DNA of 64,000 nt, taken from positions 62,001 to 126,000 of the forward strand of contig CADACE010000001.1 of NCBI GenBank assembly GCA_902786265.1, written 5' to 3'. The DNA is from an uncultured Chloroflexota bacterium. GTDB lineage: Bacteria > Chloroflexota > Anaerolineae > Anaerolineales > Anaerolineaceae. The position numbers and the translations under genes are program-made. This document shows, one piece after another, positions 53,342 to 62,350 of the stretch. The notes under the pieces are model-generated. The model did no database searches, was not told the DNA's origin, and worked only from the letters and a program-made list of their open reading frames with translations. Position 1 is the first letter of the stretch, and each line of letters starts with the position of its first letter.

Positions 53342-54469
53342 ATGCCTGTCAATTACGAACAGTTACGAACCCAGATGAAAGACGCGGGAAAAACGCTGCG
53401 GCTGCGCCATGACGCTTTCAGCAGAGCTGCGGAACAATATGAAAAGCAGCTCCTGGCAGAAGCCGGCAGCGGCACACTGCGGGAACGGCTGGAAACCGCA
53501 CTGGCCGACAAATCCGAAACCCGCTGCGCCCTTCCCATGACAGAAGCGATTGACGCGGTCCATCCGCTGCCGCCCATGCCGCCGGTTCAAATCAGGCTGC
53601 TGGCCTGCGACGGCAGTCAGATCAGTCCCAGCCGCCATGACGAAATCAGTTTCGGCCTGATCAACGCCGCGGTCATCGAAATCATCACACACAGCGGAAA
53701 AACCCCGCGCATCATCACGCGGACAAAACTTCTGCCTTTCGATGATCTGCCTTCCGAAAACCTGCTGGGCGTCCAGCGGGATGCCGCGGAAAAACGCTTT
53801 CTGGCTGAAACCGCCGCGGCAGCGGGAAAAGAGATCCCCGTCTTTGCCCTGTGTGACGGACCTCTGGAATTGTTTACAGATACCCCGGATATGAAAGATC
53901 AGGACCTGCTCAAGGCCGAATACCTTGAAGCTCTCAGTCAGCTGGCACGATCACGGATCCCGGCAGTCGGATATATCGACCGTCCCCGTTCCGATCCCGT
54001 GCTGCGCATGCTGGACCTGCTGCGAGGCAAAGGGGACAAGGAAAGCAAAAATATCGGAGCGGATGACAGCATGATCTTCAGCCGTCTGCTGGGGCCGGGT
54101 GAACGTTCCGCCATTTTCGGCATGAATTCCCGGCTGAACCGTGAACTGAATGATGAAATGAAGCTTTGCTTTTTCTATCTGAACATCGGCAAAGCGGGCA
54201 GGCCCTACATATGCCGTGTGGAACTTCCGGCCTGGGCAGCGGATGAGACGATCGCTGACATGCTGCATGGCGTGCTGATCGAACAGTGCAGAATTCTCGG
54301 CGGACATCCCTATCCGTTCATTCTTCACCGCGCGCATGAATGTGCTGTGGTCACTTTCGCGGAAAAGGAAGAAGTCAAAAGCATGCTGCTGCGGGAAATG
54401 GCAGCCAACGGCCTTACTCCGCCGGAAAAATCAAACAAACAGATCGCGAAAGACCTGGGAATCAGGTAA
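53342..54469 (+). CDS. nurA: NurA-type nuclease
   Basis: 375 residues. The NurA domain starts near residue 85 with the metal-binding RLLACDGSQISPSRHD and a second acidic block VFALCDGPLELF; a helical N-terminus precedes it. NurA is a 5'-3' exonuclease and endonuclease of archaeal DNA end resection, driven by the HerA translocase. herA lies two genes downstream on the same strand, supporting the assignment. I chose ATG 53342, with CGGAGG upstream, rather than an in-frame start at 53303. Confidence 0.85.
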   Translation: MPVNYEQLRTQMKDAGKTLRLRHDAFSRAAEQYEKQLLAEAGSGTLRERLETALADKSETRCALPMTEAIDAVHPLPPMPPVQIRLLACDGSQISPSRHDEISFGLINAAVIEIITHSGKTPRIITRTKLLPFDDLPSENLLGVQRDAAEKRFLAETAAAAGKEIPVFALCDGPLELFTDTPDMKDQDLLKAEYLEALSQLARSRIPAVGYIDRPRSDPVLRMLDLLRGKGDKESKNIGADDSMIFSRLLGPGERSAIFGMNSRLNRELNDEMKLCFFYLNIGKAGRPYICRVELPAWAADETIADMLHGVLIEQCRILGGHPYPFILHRAHECAVVTFAEKEEVKSMLLREMAANGLTPPEKSNKQIAKDLGIR

Positions 54470-54591
54470 TACGCAATTCCATTTACGCAGACGATATCCG
54501 CGCAGCGACCTGCCATGATCCGCATATATCTTTAAATATGCTAAAATAGAGACAAATCACAGGAAATGAAATAACAGGAACGGAAACAATT

Positions 54592-55200
54592 ATGGAAGAG
54601 AAATACAGCTACATCGGAAGGATGCTGAGCGCCAATTCCCGGGAATGCGTGGTCAGCGCGCTGACGCCGCAAAATGAAATTCCCGCTTTCGGATCCATGC
54701 TGCGGATCCCGATGGGAGAGGGACAGCCGGAGATTTACGGTGTTGTGACAGATGTCACTCTTGAAGAGGACGGGTTCCTGCGGCAGATAGCGGGCAGCGC
54801 GGATATTTCCGAAGAAGTGATCCGTGACGCGCAGGAAAACCGCAACGTTCCGATCGTCATCCGGGTGGCGTTCATCGGTTACATGGAAGGGGACAAGGTC
54901 CTGCATCTGCTCCCGCCACGTCCGCCGGTCACTCTGACAGAGATCTATCCCTGCACCAACAGGGACATCTGTGAATTCACCCGCAAGCTCGGCTATCTGC
55001 GGCTGCTTCTCAACATTACAAACCTGCCGGCAGGCGAATTACTGGCGGTCCATCTGCGCCTGACCGCCAAAGCACATGTACAAATGGGCGACTCGGACTG
55101 GGCGCAGCGGGCAGTGGAAGAAATCATGGAGCTTCTCAGCGGCTCACCGGACGGACTGATCGCGGTGATGGGCGCCATCGGCGACGCAGAACTCTTCTAA
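54592..55200 (+). CDS. Uncharacterised HerA/NurA operon protein, possible HAS-barrel
   Basis: 202 residues with no membrane segment. The N-terminal half (YIGRMLSANSRECVVSALTP, AFGSMLRIPMGEG, YGVVTDVTLEEDG) has the strand pattern of the HAS-barrel that precedes the ATPase core in HerA, and resembles the start of the downstream herA product. The C-terminal half is helical (LRLLLNITNLPAGELLAVHL). A separate HAS-barrel protein encoded between nurA and herA suggests a third subunit of the complex or an adaptor. The assignment rests on pattern, not on a search. A ribosome site is not strong (AACAGGAACGG upstream). Confidence 0.7.
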   Translation: MEEKYSYIGRMLSANSRECVVSALTPQNEIPAFGSMLRIPMGEGQPEIYGVVTDVTLEEDGFLRQIAGSADISEEVIRDAQENRNVPIVIRVAFIGYMEGDKVLHLLPPRPPVTLTEIYPCTNRDICEFTRKLGYLRLLLNITNLPAGELLAVHLRLTAKAHVQMGDSDWAQRAVEEIMELLSGSPDGLIAVMGAIGDAELF

Positions 55201-55269
55201 AAATATAAGAAATCAGGAATAAGTAATAAGAAATCTTACGGGCGCTTTTCAGCTTAACGGAGCAAAATT

Positions 55270-56940
55270 ATGGACAACAGACATATCGGCTATATCACCG
55301 GCGGGAGCCTGAAAGAAGGCTTTATCGCCCGCCTGACCGTTCCTTCGGAGATCGTTCAGGAAGGCAGCTTCGTGGTCGTCGAAGACGGTCCCCGCGTGTT
55401 CTATGGCCTTGTTACAAACATAAAACTATGCGCAAATAATGAGCGCTTCACCGACGCACACACCATGAACCGTTTTCCTGCCTCCCTGCGGACATATCTG
55501 GCGGAGCATACACTGTATACGGAAGTCGAGATCATGCCCGCTTTGATGCAGAACATCGGATACGCTCCGGGAACACCCGGATACAAAGCGTTTGATAAAA
55601 ATGTTGACTCGGCCCCGCTTCCGGTCAAGATGATCCCGCCGCACCATTCCCCATTGCGGGCAGCGGAAAGCTTCGATGTGGCAGCCATTTTCGGTTCCCC
55701 GGATGATCCGGAGCATTTCGAAATCGGCTCCACACGCGAACAGGGGCATCCCGTCGCCATCAACATGGCAAGGTTCGTCGAACGTTCCTCCGGCATCTTC
55801 GGCTCCACCGGGACAGGAAAATCCTACCTGACCCGCATGATCCTCGCCGGACTCATCCGCAGCCGTCAGGCTTCCGCGCTGGTTTTTGACATGCACAATG
55901 AATATGCTTTCGGGACCGCCTCCGTAGACACAGGTACCGGCAGCAAACAGGTCCCGGGGCTGAAGCAGAAACTGCCGGACCGTGTGAAAGTCTGTGCGCT
56001 GGGCCGCGGGACACGCATCAACGGGATGGTCCCGGATTTTGACCTGATGATCGAATACAGTGACGTCACACCGTCTGATGTGCTGATGCTGACCAGGGAA
56101 CTGAACCTGCGGGAAACCACCGCCACGACCCTTCACGCGCTGGAGAAATGCTTCAAAGAAAAATGGCTGGAAACCTTCATGGAGATGAAGCCCGGCTCGC
56201 CGCAGGGTACGGTTGAGGAATGGGCGGACGCCAATAATATCAACGTGTCCGCCGCGGAAAGCCTGCAGTCCAAGCTGAACCGCCTGTACCACAATGACTA
56301 TATGATCGGGAAAACGCCATACAATGTGGTCAGCCAGATCATCAACGCACTTGAAAACGGGATCTCCGTGATTTTATCATTCGGGAAATATCAAACCGAC
56401 CTGGATTACCTGCTTGTGGCGAACATCCTGACGCGGAAAGTCCGCGCGGAATGGGAACAGCGCTCCGAAGAATTTTTCGCGGGAAAAGGCATAAGGCCGA
56501 CACCGCTGGTCGTTGCCATCGAAGAAGCGCACAAGCTGCTGAACCGGGAAATGGCTTCACAGACCGCTTTTTCCCTGATCGCCCGGGAGATGCGCAAATA
56601 TTCCGTGACCCTTCTGGTGATCGACCAGCGTCCTTCGCAGATCGACGACGAGATCATGTCCCAACTGGGCACGCGCGTTTCCGGCTGGCTGGGTGATGAC
56701 CTGGATATCGCGGCGGTCCTTTCCGGGCTATCAGGCAAGGATTCACTGCGCGGCATGCTTTCCCGCCTGCAGCCAAAACAGGAGGTGCTGCTGCTCGGTT
56801 ACGGTGTCCCCATGCCCCTGCCCATCCGCTCCCGTCTCTATGACAACGAGTTCTGGAATCAGCTGCTGAAAAACGACAAGAACGCTATTTCGACTTCCGA
56901 AGAAATTCCGGATGAAGAAGATGACTGGTTGAGTAATTAG
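55270..56940 (+). CDS. herA: HerA-type DNA translocase (DUF87 ATPase)
   Basis: 556 residues. N-terminal HAS-barrel (about 1-110), then a FtsK/HerA ATPase core: Walker A GSTGTGKSY near 178, LVFDMHNEYAFG shortly after, and Walker B LVVAIEEAHKLL near 414, followed by the arginine-containing REMRKYSVTLLVIDQRPSQI and a C-terminal strand region. HerA hexamers pump double-stranded DNA into NurA for resection in archaea, and HerA-nuclease pairs also act in bacterial phage defence. The 70-bp spacer before the gene holds an AAATAAGAAAT microsatellite. Confidence 0.9.
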   Translation: MDNRHIGYITGGSLKEGFIARLTVPSEIVQEGSFVVVEDGPRVFYGLVTNIKLCANNERFTDAHTMNRFPASLRTYLAEHTLYTEVEIMPALMQNIGYAPGTPGYKAFDKNVDSAPLPVKMIPPHHSPLRAAESFDVAAIFGSPDDPEHFEIGSTREQGHPVAINMARFVERSSGIFGSTGTGKSYLTRMILAGLIRSRQASALVFDMHNEYAFGTASVDTGTGSKQVPGLKQKLPDRVKVCALGRGTRINGMVPDFDLMIEYSDVTPSDVLMLTRELNLRETTATTLHALEKCFKEKWLETFMEMKPGSPQGTVEEWADANNINVSAAESLQSKLNRLYHNDYMIGKTPYNVVSQIINALENGISVILSFGKYQTDLDYLLVANILTRKVRAEWEQRSEEFFAGKGIRPTPLVVAIEEAHKLLNREMASQTAFSLIAREMRKYSVTLLVIDQRPSQIDDEIMSQLGTRVSGWLGDDLDIAAVLSGLSGKDSLRGMLSRLQPKQEVLLLGYGVPMPLPIRSRLYDNEFWNQLLKNDKNAISTSEEIPDEEDDWLSN

Positions 56941-56956
56941 TTTACGGAGAATTGTT

Positions 56957-57217
56957 ATGCCTGAAATATCCGTATTTTTTGGGATCAGAGTCAGTATGTA
57001 TTACAATGACCATATGCCGCCGCATTTTCACGCGGAATATAATGATTATAAAGCCATCGTTGATATTATAAACAGCAGGGTAATAAAAGGAGCACTGCCA
57101 TCGAAGCAATTGAAACTCATACTTGCGTGGGCTGTAATTCACCAGGACGAACTAATGGAAAACTGGCAGCTATCCAAAGCAGAGAAACCAATGAATAAGA
57201 TCGCACCGTTAATGTAA
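56957..57217 (+). CDS. DUF4160 protein
   Basis: 86 residues. It has the DUF4160 pattern MYYNDHMPPHFHAEY followed by IINSRVIKGALPSKQLKLI and ELMENWQL. The family is often encoded beside a DUF2442 gene, as here (11 bp apart), and the pair is frequently listed as a candidate toxin-antitoxin or regulator module without proven function. It begins 16 bp after herA, so it may be cotranscribed. Confidence 0.85.
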   Translation: MPEISVFFGIRVSMYYNDHMPPHFHAEYNDYKAIVDIINSRVIKGALPSKQLKLILAWAVIHQDELMENWQLSKAEKPMNKIAPLM

Positions 57218-57228
57218 AGAAGGTTTTT

Positions 57229-57510
57229 ATGAGAATTGATTATTTTCCGGAAATTGTTCAGGTAGTACCGCATATAGATCATACGGTTATGGTTTATTTC
57301 TCAGACGGAAAGATTGTCCGATACGATGTTAATCCATTTTTAGATAAAGGTATATTCCGGGCATTGAAGGATGAACGAACCTTCATGGATACATGCACGA
57401 TCATGAATGATACACTGGCATGGGATATATCACGAGCCGGTGATAATACAACATGTATTGACATCGATCCTGATACTCTTTATGAACTTGACGCAGTGGA
57501 GGAAATCTGA
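57229..57510 (+). CDS. DUF2442 protein
   Basis: 93 residues. The pattern VVPHIDHTVMVYFSDGKIVRYDVNPFLDKGIFRALKD, given here only by its blocks VYFSDGKIVRYD and GIFRALKD, followed by LAWDISR and IDIDPDTLYE, fits the DUF2442 family of small beta-rich proteins. It has AGAAGG upstream and follows the DUF4160 gene by 11 bp; the two probably act together. Function is unknown. Confidence 0.85.
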   Translation: MRIDYFPEIVQVVPHIDHTVMVYFSDGKIVRYDVNPFLDKGIFRALKDERTFMDTCTIMNDTLAWDISRAGDNTTCIDIDPDTLYELDAVEEI

Positions 57511-57562
57511 AACCACTGCGAATTATCCACACACTTCACCCTTTGCTGAACAGGAGAAATAA

Positions 57563-58609
57563 ATGATCAGTTTCTACAATGATTATTCCGAAGGAGCGCA
57601 CGAGCGCATCCTTGACGCACTTTCCCGCACCAACCGGCTGCAGAGCGCCGGCTACGGAGAAGATGAATACTGCGGAGAAGCCAAAATGCTCATCCGCCGC
57701 CATCTGCGCAAACCCGAAACCGAGATCCATTTTCTCGTCGGAGGGACACAGACCAACACAACGGTCATCTCGGCCATCCTGAAGCCCTGGCAGGGCGTGA
57801 TCGCCGCGGATACAGGACATATTGCCGCACATGAAAGCGGAGCCATTGAAGCCAGCGGGCACAAGGTGCTGACCATCCCGAACCATGAAGGGAAAATCAA
57901 CGCGGATCAGATCGAACGCCTGGTACGTGCCCATTTTGACTCGGAAAGCTTCGAACATCAGGTCCAGCCGGGAATGGTTTACATCTCCCAGCCGACCGAA
58001 TACGGAAGCATTTACAGCAAAGCAGAACTGCGCGCCATCTCCGCTGTATGCCATAAATTCCACCTGCCGCTTTTTGTCGATGGAGCCCGTCTGGGGGCAG
58101 CCATCGTCTGTGAGGAAAATGACATCACCATCGCGGACCTGGAAGAATTGGCAGACGTTTTTTACATCGGCGGTACCAAAAACGGCGCCCTGTTTGGCGA
58201 AGCGGTGGTGATTTCATCACCGGAGCTTACCCCGTTCTTCCGCTACATGATCAAACAGAAAGGCGGCATGCTGGCAAAGGGCCGTCTGCTGGGGATCCAG
58301 TTTGCCGAATTGTTCCGGGATGACCTGTATTTTGACCTCGCCCGCCACGCGGTAACACTCGCGCAGAAATTGCAGAAGGGCATTGAGGAGCTCGGGTATC
58401 CGTTTATGCTCAAGAGCCCGACCAACCAGATCTTCCCGGTCTTCCCGGATGAACTGATCCATCAGCTGGAAGATAAATACGCCTGTTCTTACTGGGATTG
58501 GGGACGCACCGACCCGCAGCACTCCATCACCCGTATCGTCACCAGCTGGGCGACTCAGGAAGAAGCAGTGGACGCTTTTCTGGAAGATCTGCGGAAACTC
58601 AGCAAATAG
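57563..58609 (+). CDS. ltaA: Low-specificity L-threonine aldolase (beta-eliminating lyase family)
   Basis: 348 residues. A PLP enzyme that splits threonine or allo-threonine into glycine and acetaldehyde. The fold is PLP type I: HFLVGGTQTNTTVISAIL at the cofactor site, the Asp in LPLFVDGARLGAA, and the Schiff-base Lys in YIGGTKNGALFGEA. AGGAGAAA precedes the ATG. A related beta-eliminating lyase is possible. A TTATCCACA just upstream at 57523 is a lone match to a DnaA box. It is a single gene with a hairpin behind it. Confidence 0.9.
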   Translation: MISFYNDYSEGAHERILDALSRTNRLQSAGYGEDEYCGEAKMLIRRHLRKPETEIHFLVGGTQTNTTVISAILKPWQGVIAADTGHIAAHESGAIEASGHKVLTIPNHEGKINADQIERLVRAHFDSESFEHQVQPGMVYISQPTEYGSIYSKAELRAISAVCHKFHLPLFVDGARLGAAIVCEENDITIADLEELADVFYIGGTKNGALFGEAVVISSPELTPFFRYMIKQKGGMLAKGRLLGIQFAELFRDDLYFDLARHAVTLAQKLQKGIEELGYPFMLKSPTNQIFPVFPDELIHQLEDKYACSYWDWGRTDPQHSITRIVTSWATQEEAVDAFLEDLRKLSK

Positions 58610-58629
58610 TGCGGTATCCGCTTACCGTG

Positions 58630-58678
58630 ATAAGGTCAGATTGTCCTGATAAGCATGATCAGGACGACCTGACCTTAT
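58630..58678 (+). terminator. Long hairpin after the threonine aldolase gene
   Basis: ATAAGGTCAG and GTCCTGAT pair with ATCAGGAC and CTGACCTTAT, leaving a 3-nt internal mismatch and a 7-nt loop. No T-run follows, and it also abuts the next gene, so it may be a processing or attenuation structure. Confidence 0.65.
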
Positions 58679-58699
58679 CCGGTCCACAGTGAGATACTC

Positions 58700-59563
58700 A
58701 TGGAGAAAATCTGTTTGAACTCAATAATTTTCAGCGCCGCGGCACGGATCCTGTTTCTTCTGGCTTTTCTCGGCGTTTTACCGGACAGTATGAAGAACCA
58801 GACATTTGAAACCACGGAAATCAACATCAACACCCATAAGCTGCAAAACCCGGTCCGTCTGGCAGTTCTTTCCGACCTGCATATGCATGAGTACGGTAAA
58901 GACAACGCCGATCTCGTTTCCGCGGTCAGGGAACTGGATCCGGACCTCATCACCGTTATCGGCGATATGATGAACAAGAGTGAAAATGAATACGGCATCG
59001 TGATCACGCTTTGCCGGCAGCTTACGGAAATCGCCCCGGTTTATTTTGTCTATGGCAACCATGAATATGACATGATCATCAAAGAGAAAAGCAAAATCGG
59101 GGATGATCTGAAGGAGATCGGCGTCAACGTACTGGACAGTGAATGGCATACCATCGAGGTCAACGGTGATCTGATCGATATCGGCGGTCTTTCCCGCTCT
59201 CCCCGCTATTACAACTGGACGGATACCCTGATGATGCAGTCCTATCTGCAAAGCAAAAACTTCCGTCTGCTGCTCGTTCATGATCCGGGATTTTTCGACC
59301 CCAGATACACGACCAACCCGGACAAGACCCTGATCGGGAAACCGATCGATGTCGCGCTTTGCGGTCACCGGCACGGAGGCCAGGTCGATATCCCCTATAT
59401 CGGCGGTTTTTATATGCCGGATGTCGGCTTTTTCCCGGACCTGACCGCCGGAGATAACCTTGTCGGCAAGACCCACGTCATTGTCAGCAGAGGTCTGGGC
59501 GACCATAATATTCTCCCGCGGATCAACAACCCATACGAGATCCTTTCCGTTACCATACAATAA
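58700..59563 (+). CDS. Membrane-anchored metallophosphoesterase, YkuE-like
   Basis: 287 residues. A short N-terminal membrane anchor (IIFSAAARILFLLAFLGVL) precedes a calcineurin-like domain with all metal motifs: SDLHMHEYG, TVIGDMM, VYGNHEYD, LLVHDPGF and CGHRHGGQ. YkuE-type enzymes act outside or at the membrane; lipid-linked phosphates are plausible substrates, but none is shown. The start ATG 58700 has a weak ribosome site (GAGATACTC). The second membrane-proximal Asp/Asn residues are intact, so it should be active. Confidence 0.9.
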   Translation: MEKICLNSIIFSAAARILFLLAFLGVLPDSMKNQTFETTEININTHKLQNPVRLAVLSDLHMHEYGKDNADLVSAVRELDPDLITVIGDMMNKSENEYGIVITLCRQLTEIAPVYFVYGNHEYDMIIKEKSKIGDDLKEIGVNVLDSEWHTIEVNGDLIDIGGLSRSPRYYNWTDTLMMQSYLQSKNFRLLLVHDPGFFDPRYTTNPDKTLIGKPIDVALCGHRHGGQVDIPYIGGFYMPDVGFFPDLTAGDNLVGKTHVIVSRGLGDHNILPRINNPYEILSVTIQ

Positions 59564-59576
59564 CCGGAAAACAGCA

Positions 59577-59644
59577 GTGGGACAACAGCACCTGATACAA
59601 GTGTCCCACGTTTGGGACACTTGTATCAGGTGCTGTTGTCCCAC
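59577..59644. repeat. Dispersed palindromic repeat, copy 3 (perfect 32-bp arms)
   Basis: Two perfect 32-nt arms with a 4-nt loop. It has the same GTGGGACA ends and CACCTGATACAAGTGTCCC core as copy 2, with a different but complementary 4-nt spacer (ACAG/CTGT against GAAG/CTTC). It begins 14 nt after a stop codon. Confidence 0.95.
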
Positions 59645-59805
59645 ATCGATTATGCTGTTTTGGAACTTTTTTGGCCGCAGAAGAGTTAAATGTAATATAT
59701 TCTCAGCGTTTGGGAGCAATTTTTCCATCTGTTGTTTATATAATCTTTTCAATTTGTTATAATTGGAGAAAATATGAGATTTTATTTTTTTGTAAGGAGA
59801 GATAA

Positions 59806-62079
59806 ATGAAAAAATCTTTTATTTTGACAATCATCGCCATGATGATGCTGATGATTGTTTCCGCTGTTTGCGCTGATGATCTCAGTGATGTTAAGCAGGA
59901 AGGTGTGCTGCAGTTTGGCGCGCCGCTTGAATATATCCCGTTTGTTTATCAGGATGAAAATGATAACGCCAACGGGATGGACATCGCCCTGATGCAGGAA
60001 ATCGCCCGCAGGATGGGCTTGCGTCTTCAGACCATGAGCTTTGCGAGGGACGGCATCATTGACGCACTGACCATCGGCCAGATCGACGTGATCGGCGGCG
60101 GCCTTTCCAAGACAGCGTCCCGGGCAGAGCGTATCGATTTTTCCCGTACTTACTACTACGGTGAAGCCCAGGTCATTTCCCTTGCTTCTTCCCCAAAACC
60201 GCAGAATGTCAATTTGGAAAGCTTCCGTGACAAGAAACTCGGCGTTGTGAAAGGCTCCAGTTTCCAGGAATGGGTCCAGAAGAATCTGGTAGATGCCGGA
60301 TACATGAAGCTCAGCAGTGTATACACCTATTCCGACAGCAAAGACGGTATGAAGGCACTGGAACGCAAAGATATTGATCTGTTTATGATCGACCAGGATG
60401 TTTATGAAGACCGCTACAGTCCTTCCGGAAAATATCAGGTCTTCTATACCGGCTTCAGTACCGAAAACTACGCCTTCGGTATGCGCAAGGATTCCACACT
60501 CACCCAGGAAATCAATAAACACCTGAATGACATGATGAAAGACGGCACCGCGCAGAACATCGCAAACCGCTTCTTCTCCATGGACTTCAGTGATAAAGAT
60601 AAAGACAACGGCATCAGCCGCCCGGCTGCCACGGTAGTTCCCATTGCGACCGTTGCTCCGTCTGCTTCCAACTGTGTGAACGCGATGAGTTATGTTGCCG
60701 ATGTCACCGTAAAGGATGGACAGAACTATAATCCGAACGCGACCTTCCGCAAGACCTGGCGTGTTTACAACAACGGTTCCTGCACATGGGATTCCAATTA
60801 CTATCTTGATTTTGCTTCCGGTGACCGCATGAACGGAAAGTCAGCTCGTATTCCCGGAACCGTTAAACCCGGTCAGACGGTTGACATTTCCGTGGACATG
60901 ACTGCCCCGAACAGAGCCGGCAATTACAAAGGATACTGGCAGATGCGCTCTCCGCAGGGTGCTGCCTTCGGCCAGACCATCTGGGTCAGCATCAGGGTCA
61001 GCGGCAATGCTCCGGCACCGACCGCTACACCGCGTGACGGCCAGACCCGCACGATTCCGGTCATCGATTATTTCTATGCCGATTCCTATTCCGGCAAATC
61101 CGGCGATGGTACAACCGTTCGCTGGGGTACTACCAGGGCCGGCGGCGTGACAATTTATGTCGACGGTTATCTGATTTCCAATGAAGGCGCAAACGGTTCC
61201 TACCAGCTGCAGGCTCCGCTCCAGGGTGAAGGAATTCATGAGATCAAGCTTGTTGCCCATTCAGTGACCGATGACGCGACTTCCACAATTTATTACACCA
61301 TGGGCAGCGGCGAAGGGCAGACCCGGATCGTCCCGAAGATCGATTACTTCTACGCAAGTCCGGATTCCGGCTATACCGGGGACGGCACGATCGTCTACTG
61401 GTCCACAACCAACGCGGGCGGTGTGACGATCTCTGTTGACGGTTATCAGATCACAAATGAAAGCAGCGCCGGTTCCTATCAGCTGCAGGCTCCGATCCAG
61501 GGGACGGGCACGCACAGCATTACGCTGACCGCCCATTCCGTGACTGATGATGCCACGCAGACGATCTACTTCACCATGTATGAAAACAGCAGCGCAGGCG
61601 GCGGTGATTCACGGCAGGACGGACAATACCAGGTGATCCCGAACATTGATTCCTTCTCCGCGAGTTCTTATTCCGGTTATCCCGGTGACGGCACTACGAT
61701 CTATTGGTCTACATCCAATGCCGGCGGTGTGACGATTACTGTGGACGGTTATCAGATCTCCAACGAGGGTGCTTCCGGTTCTTACACCCTGCAGGCTCCG
61801 CTTCAGGGTGCCGGTACGCACAGCATTACACTGACCGCACATTCCGTAACAGATGACACAAGCCAGACGATTTACTACACCATGAATGAAAACAGCAGTA
61901 ATAATGACTGGCAATCCAATAACAACTGGAATAACGACAGCTGGGATAATTACAGCACTGTTACCGAAGAGGACATAAATAATGCCATCAACAATATGAC
62001 CGAAGAAGACTGGAACAATATATTTAACAATATGACAGAGGATGACTGGAATGAATTGCTGGATTATTTGAATCAGTGA
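59806..62079 (+). CDS. Secreted solute-binding (family 3) protein fused to NBR1-type and Ig-like domains
   Basis: 757 residues. Sec signal peptide (1-22, cut near CADD), a family-3 amino-acid-type binding domain (about 28-265, with FVYQDENDNANGMDIALMQE and FRDKKLGVVKGSSF), then an NBR1-type Ig domain (about 293-395, FRKTWRVYNNGSCTWD) that is a hallmark of Anaerolineae surface proteins. Three Ig-like repeats of about 95 residues follow (about 410-695), each with GGVTI-VDGY and HSVTDDA blocks. The Asn/Asp-rich tail repeats NNMTEEDWN-like units. No permease or ATPase is nearby, so it may be a surface sensor or adhesin instead of a transport component. AAGGAGAGAT precedes the ATG. Confidence 0.88.
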   Translation: MKKSFILTIIAMMMLMIVSAVCADDLSDVKQEGVLQFGAPLEYIPFVYQDENDNANGMDIALMQEIARRMGLRLQTMSFARDGIIDALTIGQIDVIGGGLSKTASRAERIDFSRTYYYGEAQVISLASSPKPQNVNLESFRDKKLGVVKGSSFQEWVQKNLVDAGYMKLSSVYTYSDSKDGMKALERKDIDLFMIDQDVYEDRYSPSGKYQVFYTGFSTENYAFGMRKDSTLTQEINKHLNDMMKDGTAQNIANRFFSMDFSDKDKDNGISRPAATVVPIATVAPSASNCVNAMSYVADVTVKDGQNYNPNATFRKTWRVYNNGSCTWDSNYYLDFASGDRMNGKSARIPGTVKPGQTVDISVDMTAPNRAGNYKGYWQMRSPQGAAFGQTIWVSIRVSGNAPAPTATPRDGQTRTIPVIDYFYADSYSGKSGDGTTVRWGTTRAGGVTIYVDGYLISNEGANGSYQLQAPLQGEGIHEIKLVAHSVTDDATSTIYYTMGSGEGQTRIVPKIDYFYASPDSGYTGDGTIVYWSTTNAGGVTISVDGYQITNESSAGSYQLQAPIQGTGTHSITLTAHSVTDDATQTIYFTMYENSSAGGGDSRQDGQYQVIPNIDSFSASSYSGYPGDGTTIYWSTSNAGGVTITVDGYQISNEGASGSYTLQAPLQGAGTHSITLTAHSVTDDTSQTIYYTMNENSSNNDWQSNNNWNNDSWDNYSTVTEEDINNAINNMTEEDWNNIFNNMTEDDWNELLDYLNQ
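61036..61890 (+). repeat. Three tandem Ig-domain repeats inside the surface protein gene
   Basis: Copies start near 61036, 61318 and 61621. The second and third are most alike at the DNA level (for example GGCGGTGTGACGAT and GGTTATCAGATC), indicating recent duplication. Confidence 0.85.
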
Positions 62080-62118
62080 GAATGATCTGCTCCCCTGTCA
62101 TTTCGATATGACGAAAAA

Positions 62119-62156
62119 GAGCTGCCGCACCGCAAAATGTGCGGCGGTTCTTTTTA
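62119..62156 (+). terminator. Terminator of the surface protein gene
   Basis: GCCGCAC and GTGCGGC form the core stem around an 8-nt loop, extended by partial pairing to GAGC/GTTC, followed by TTTTT. Confidence 0.85.
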
Positions 62157-62233
62157 TGTGCGCTATTGCTGTTGTACCGCATTATGATTGTCAGTAATAA
62201 TATAGAAATTAATCACTAATTTCGATTTTTTCC

Positions 62234-62261
62234 TTGACTTTCACAGAAGTTCGATTATAAT
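62234..62261 (+). promoter_or_regulatory. Sigma-70 type promoter
   Basis: TTGACT (62234-62239) and a consensus TATAAT (62256-62261) with 16 bp between, upstream of the palindrome copy 4 and the gene at 62459. Its transcript would carry the palindrome as a hairpin in the leader. Confidence 0.7.
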
Positions 62262-62350
62262 CAAAAACAATAGAAAATAAGTATTAATTATTACCGCATT
62301 CAAAGATCAGATATTTTTGAATGCGGCAGTGTGACAGTGGCAGCAGCAGC

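Noticed and set aside
57522..57530. TTATCCACA as evidence for an origin
   Set aside because: A single 9-mer match in 64 kb without clustering or a neighbouring AT-rich element is expected by chance.
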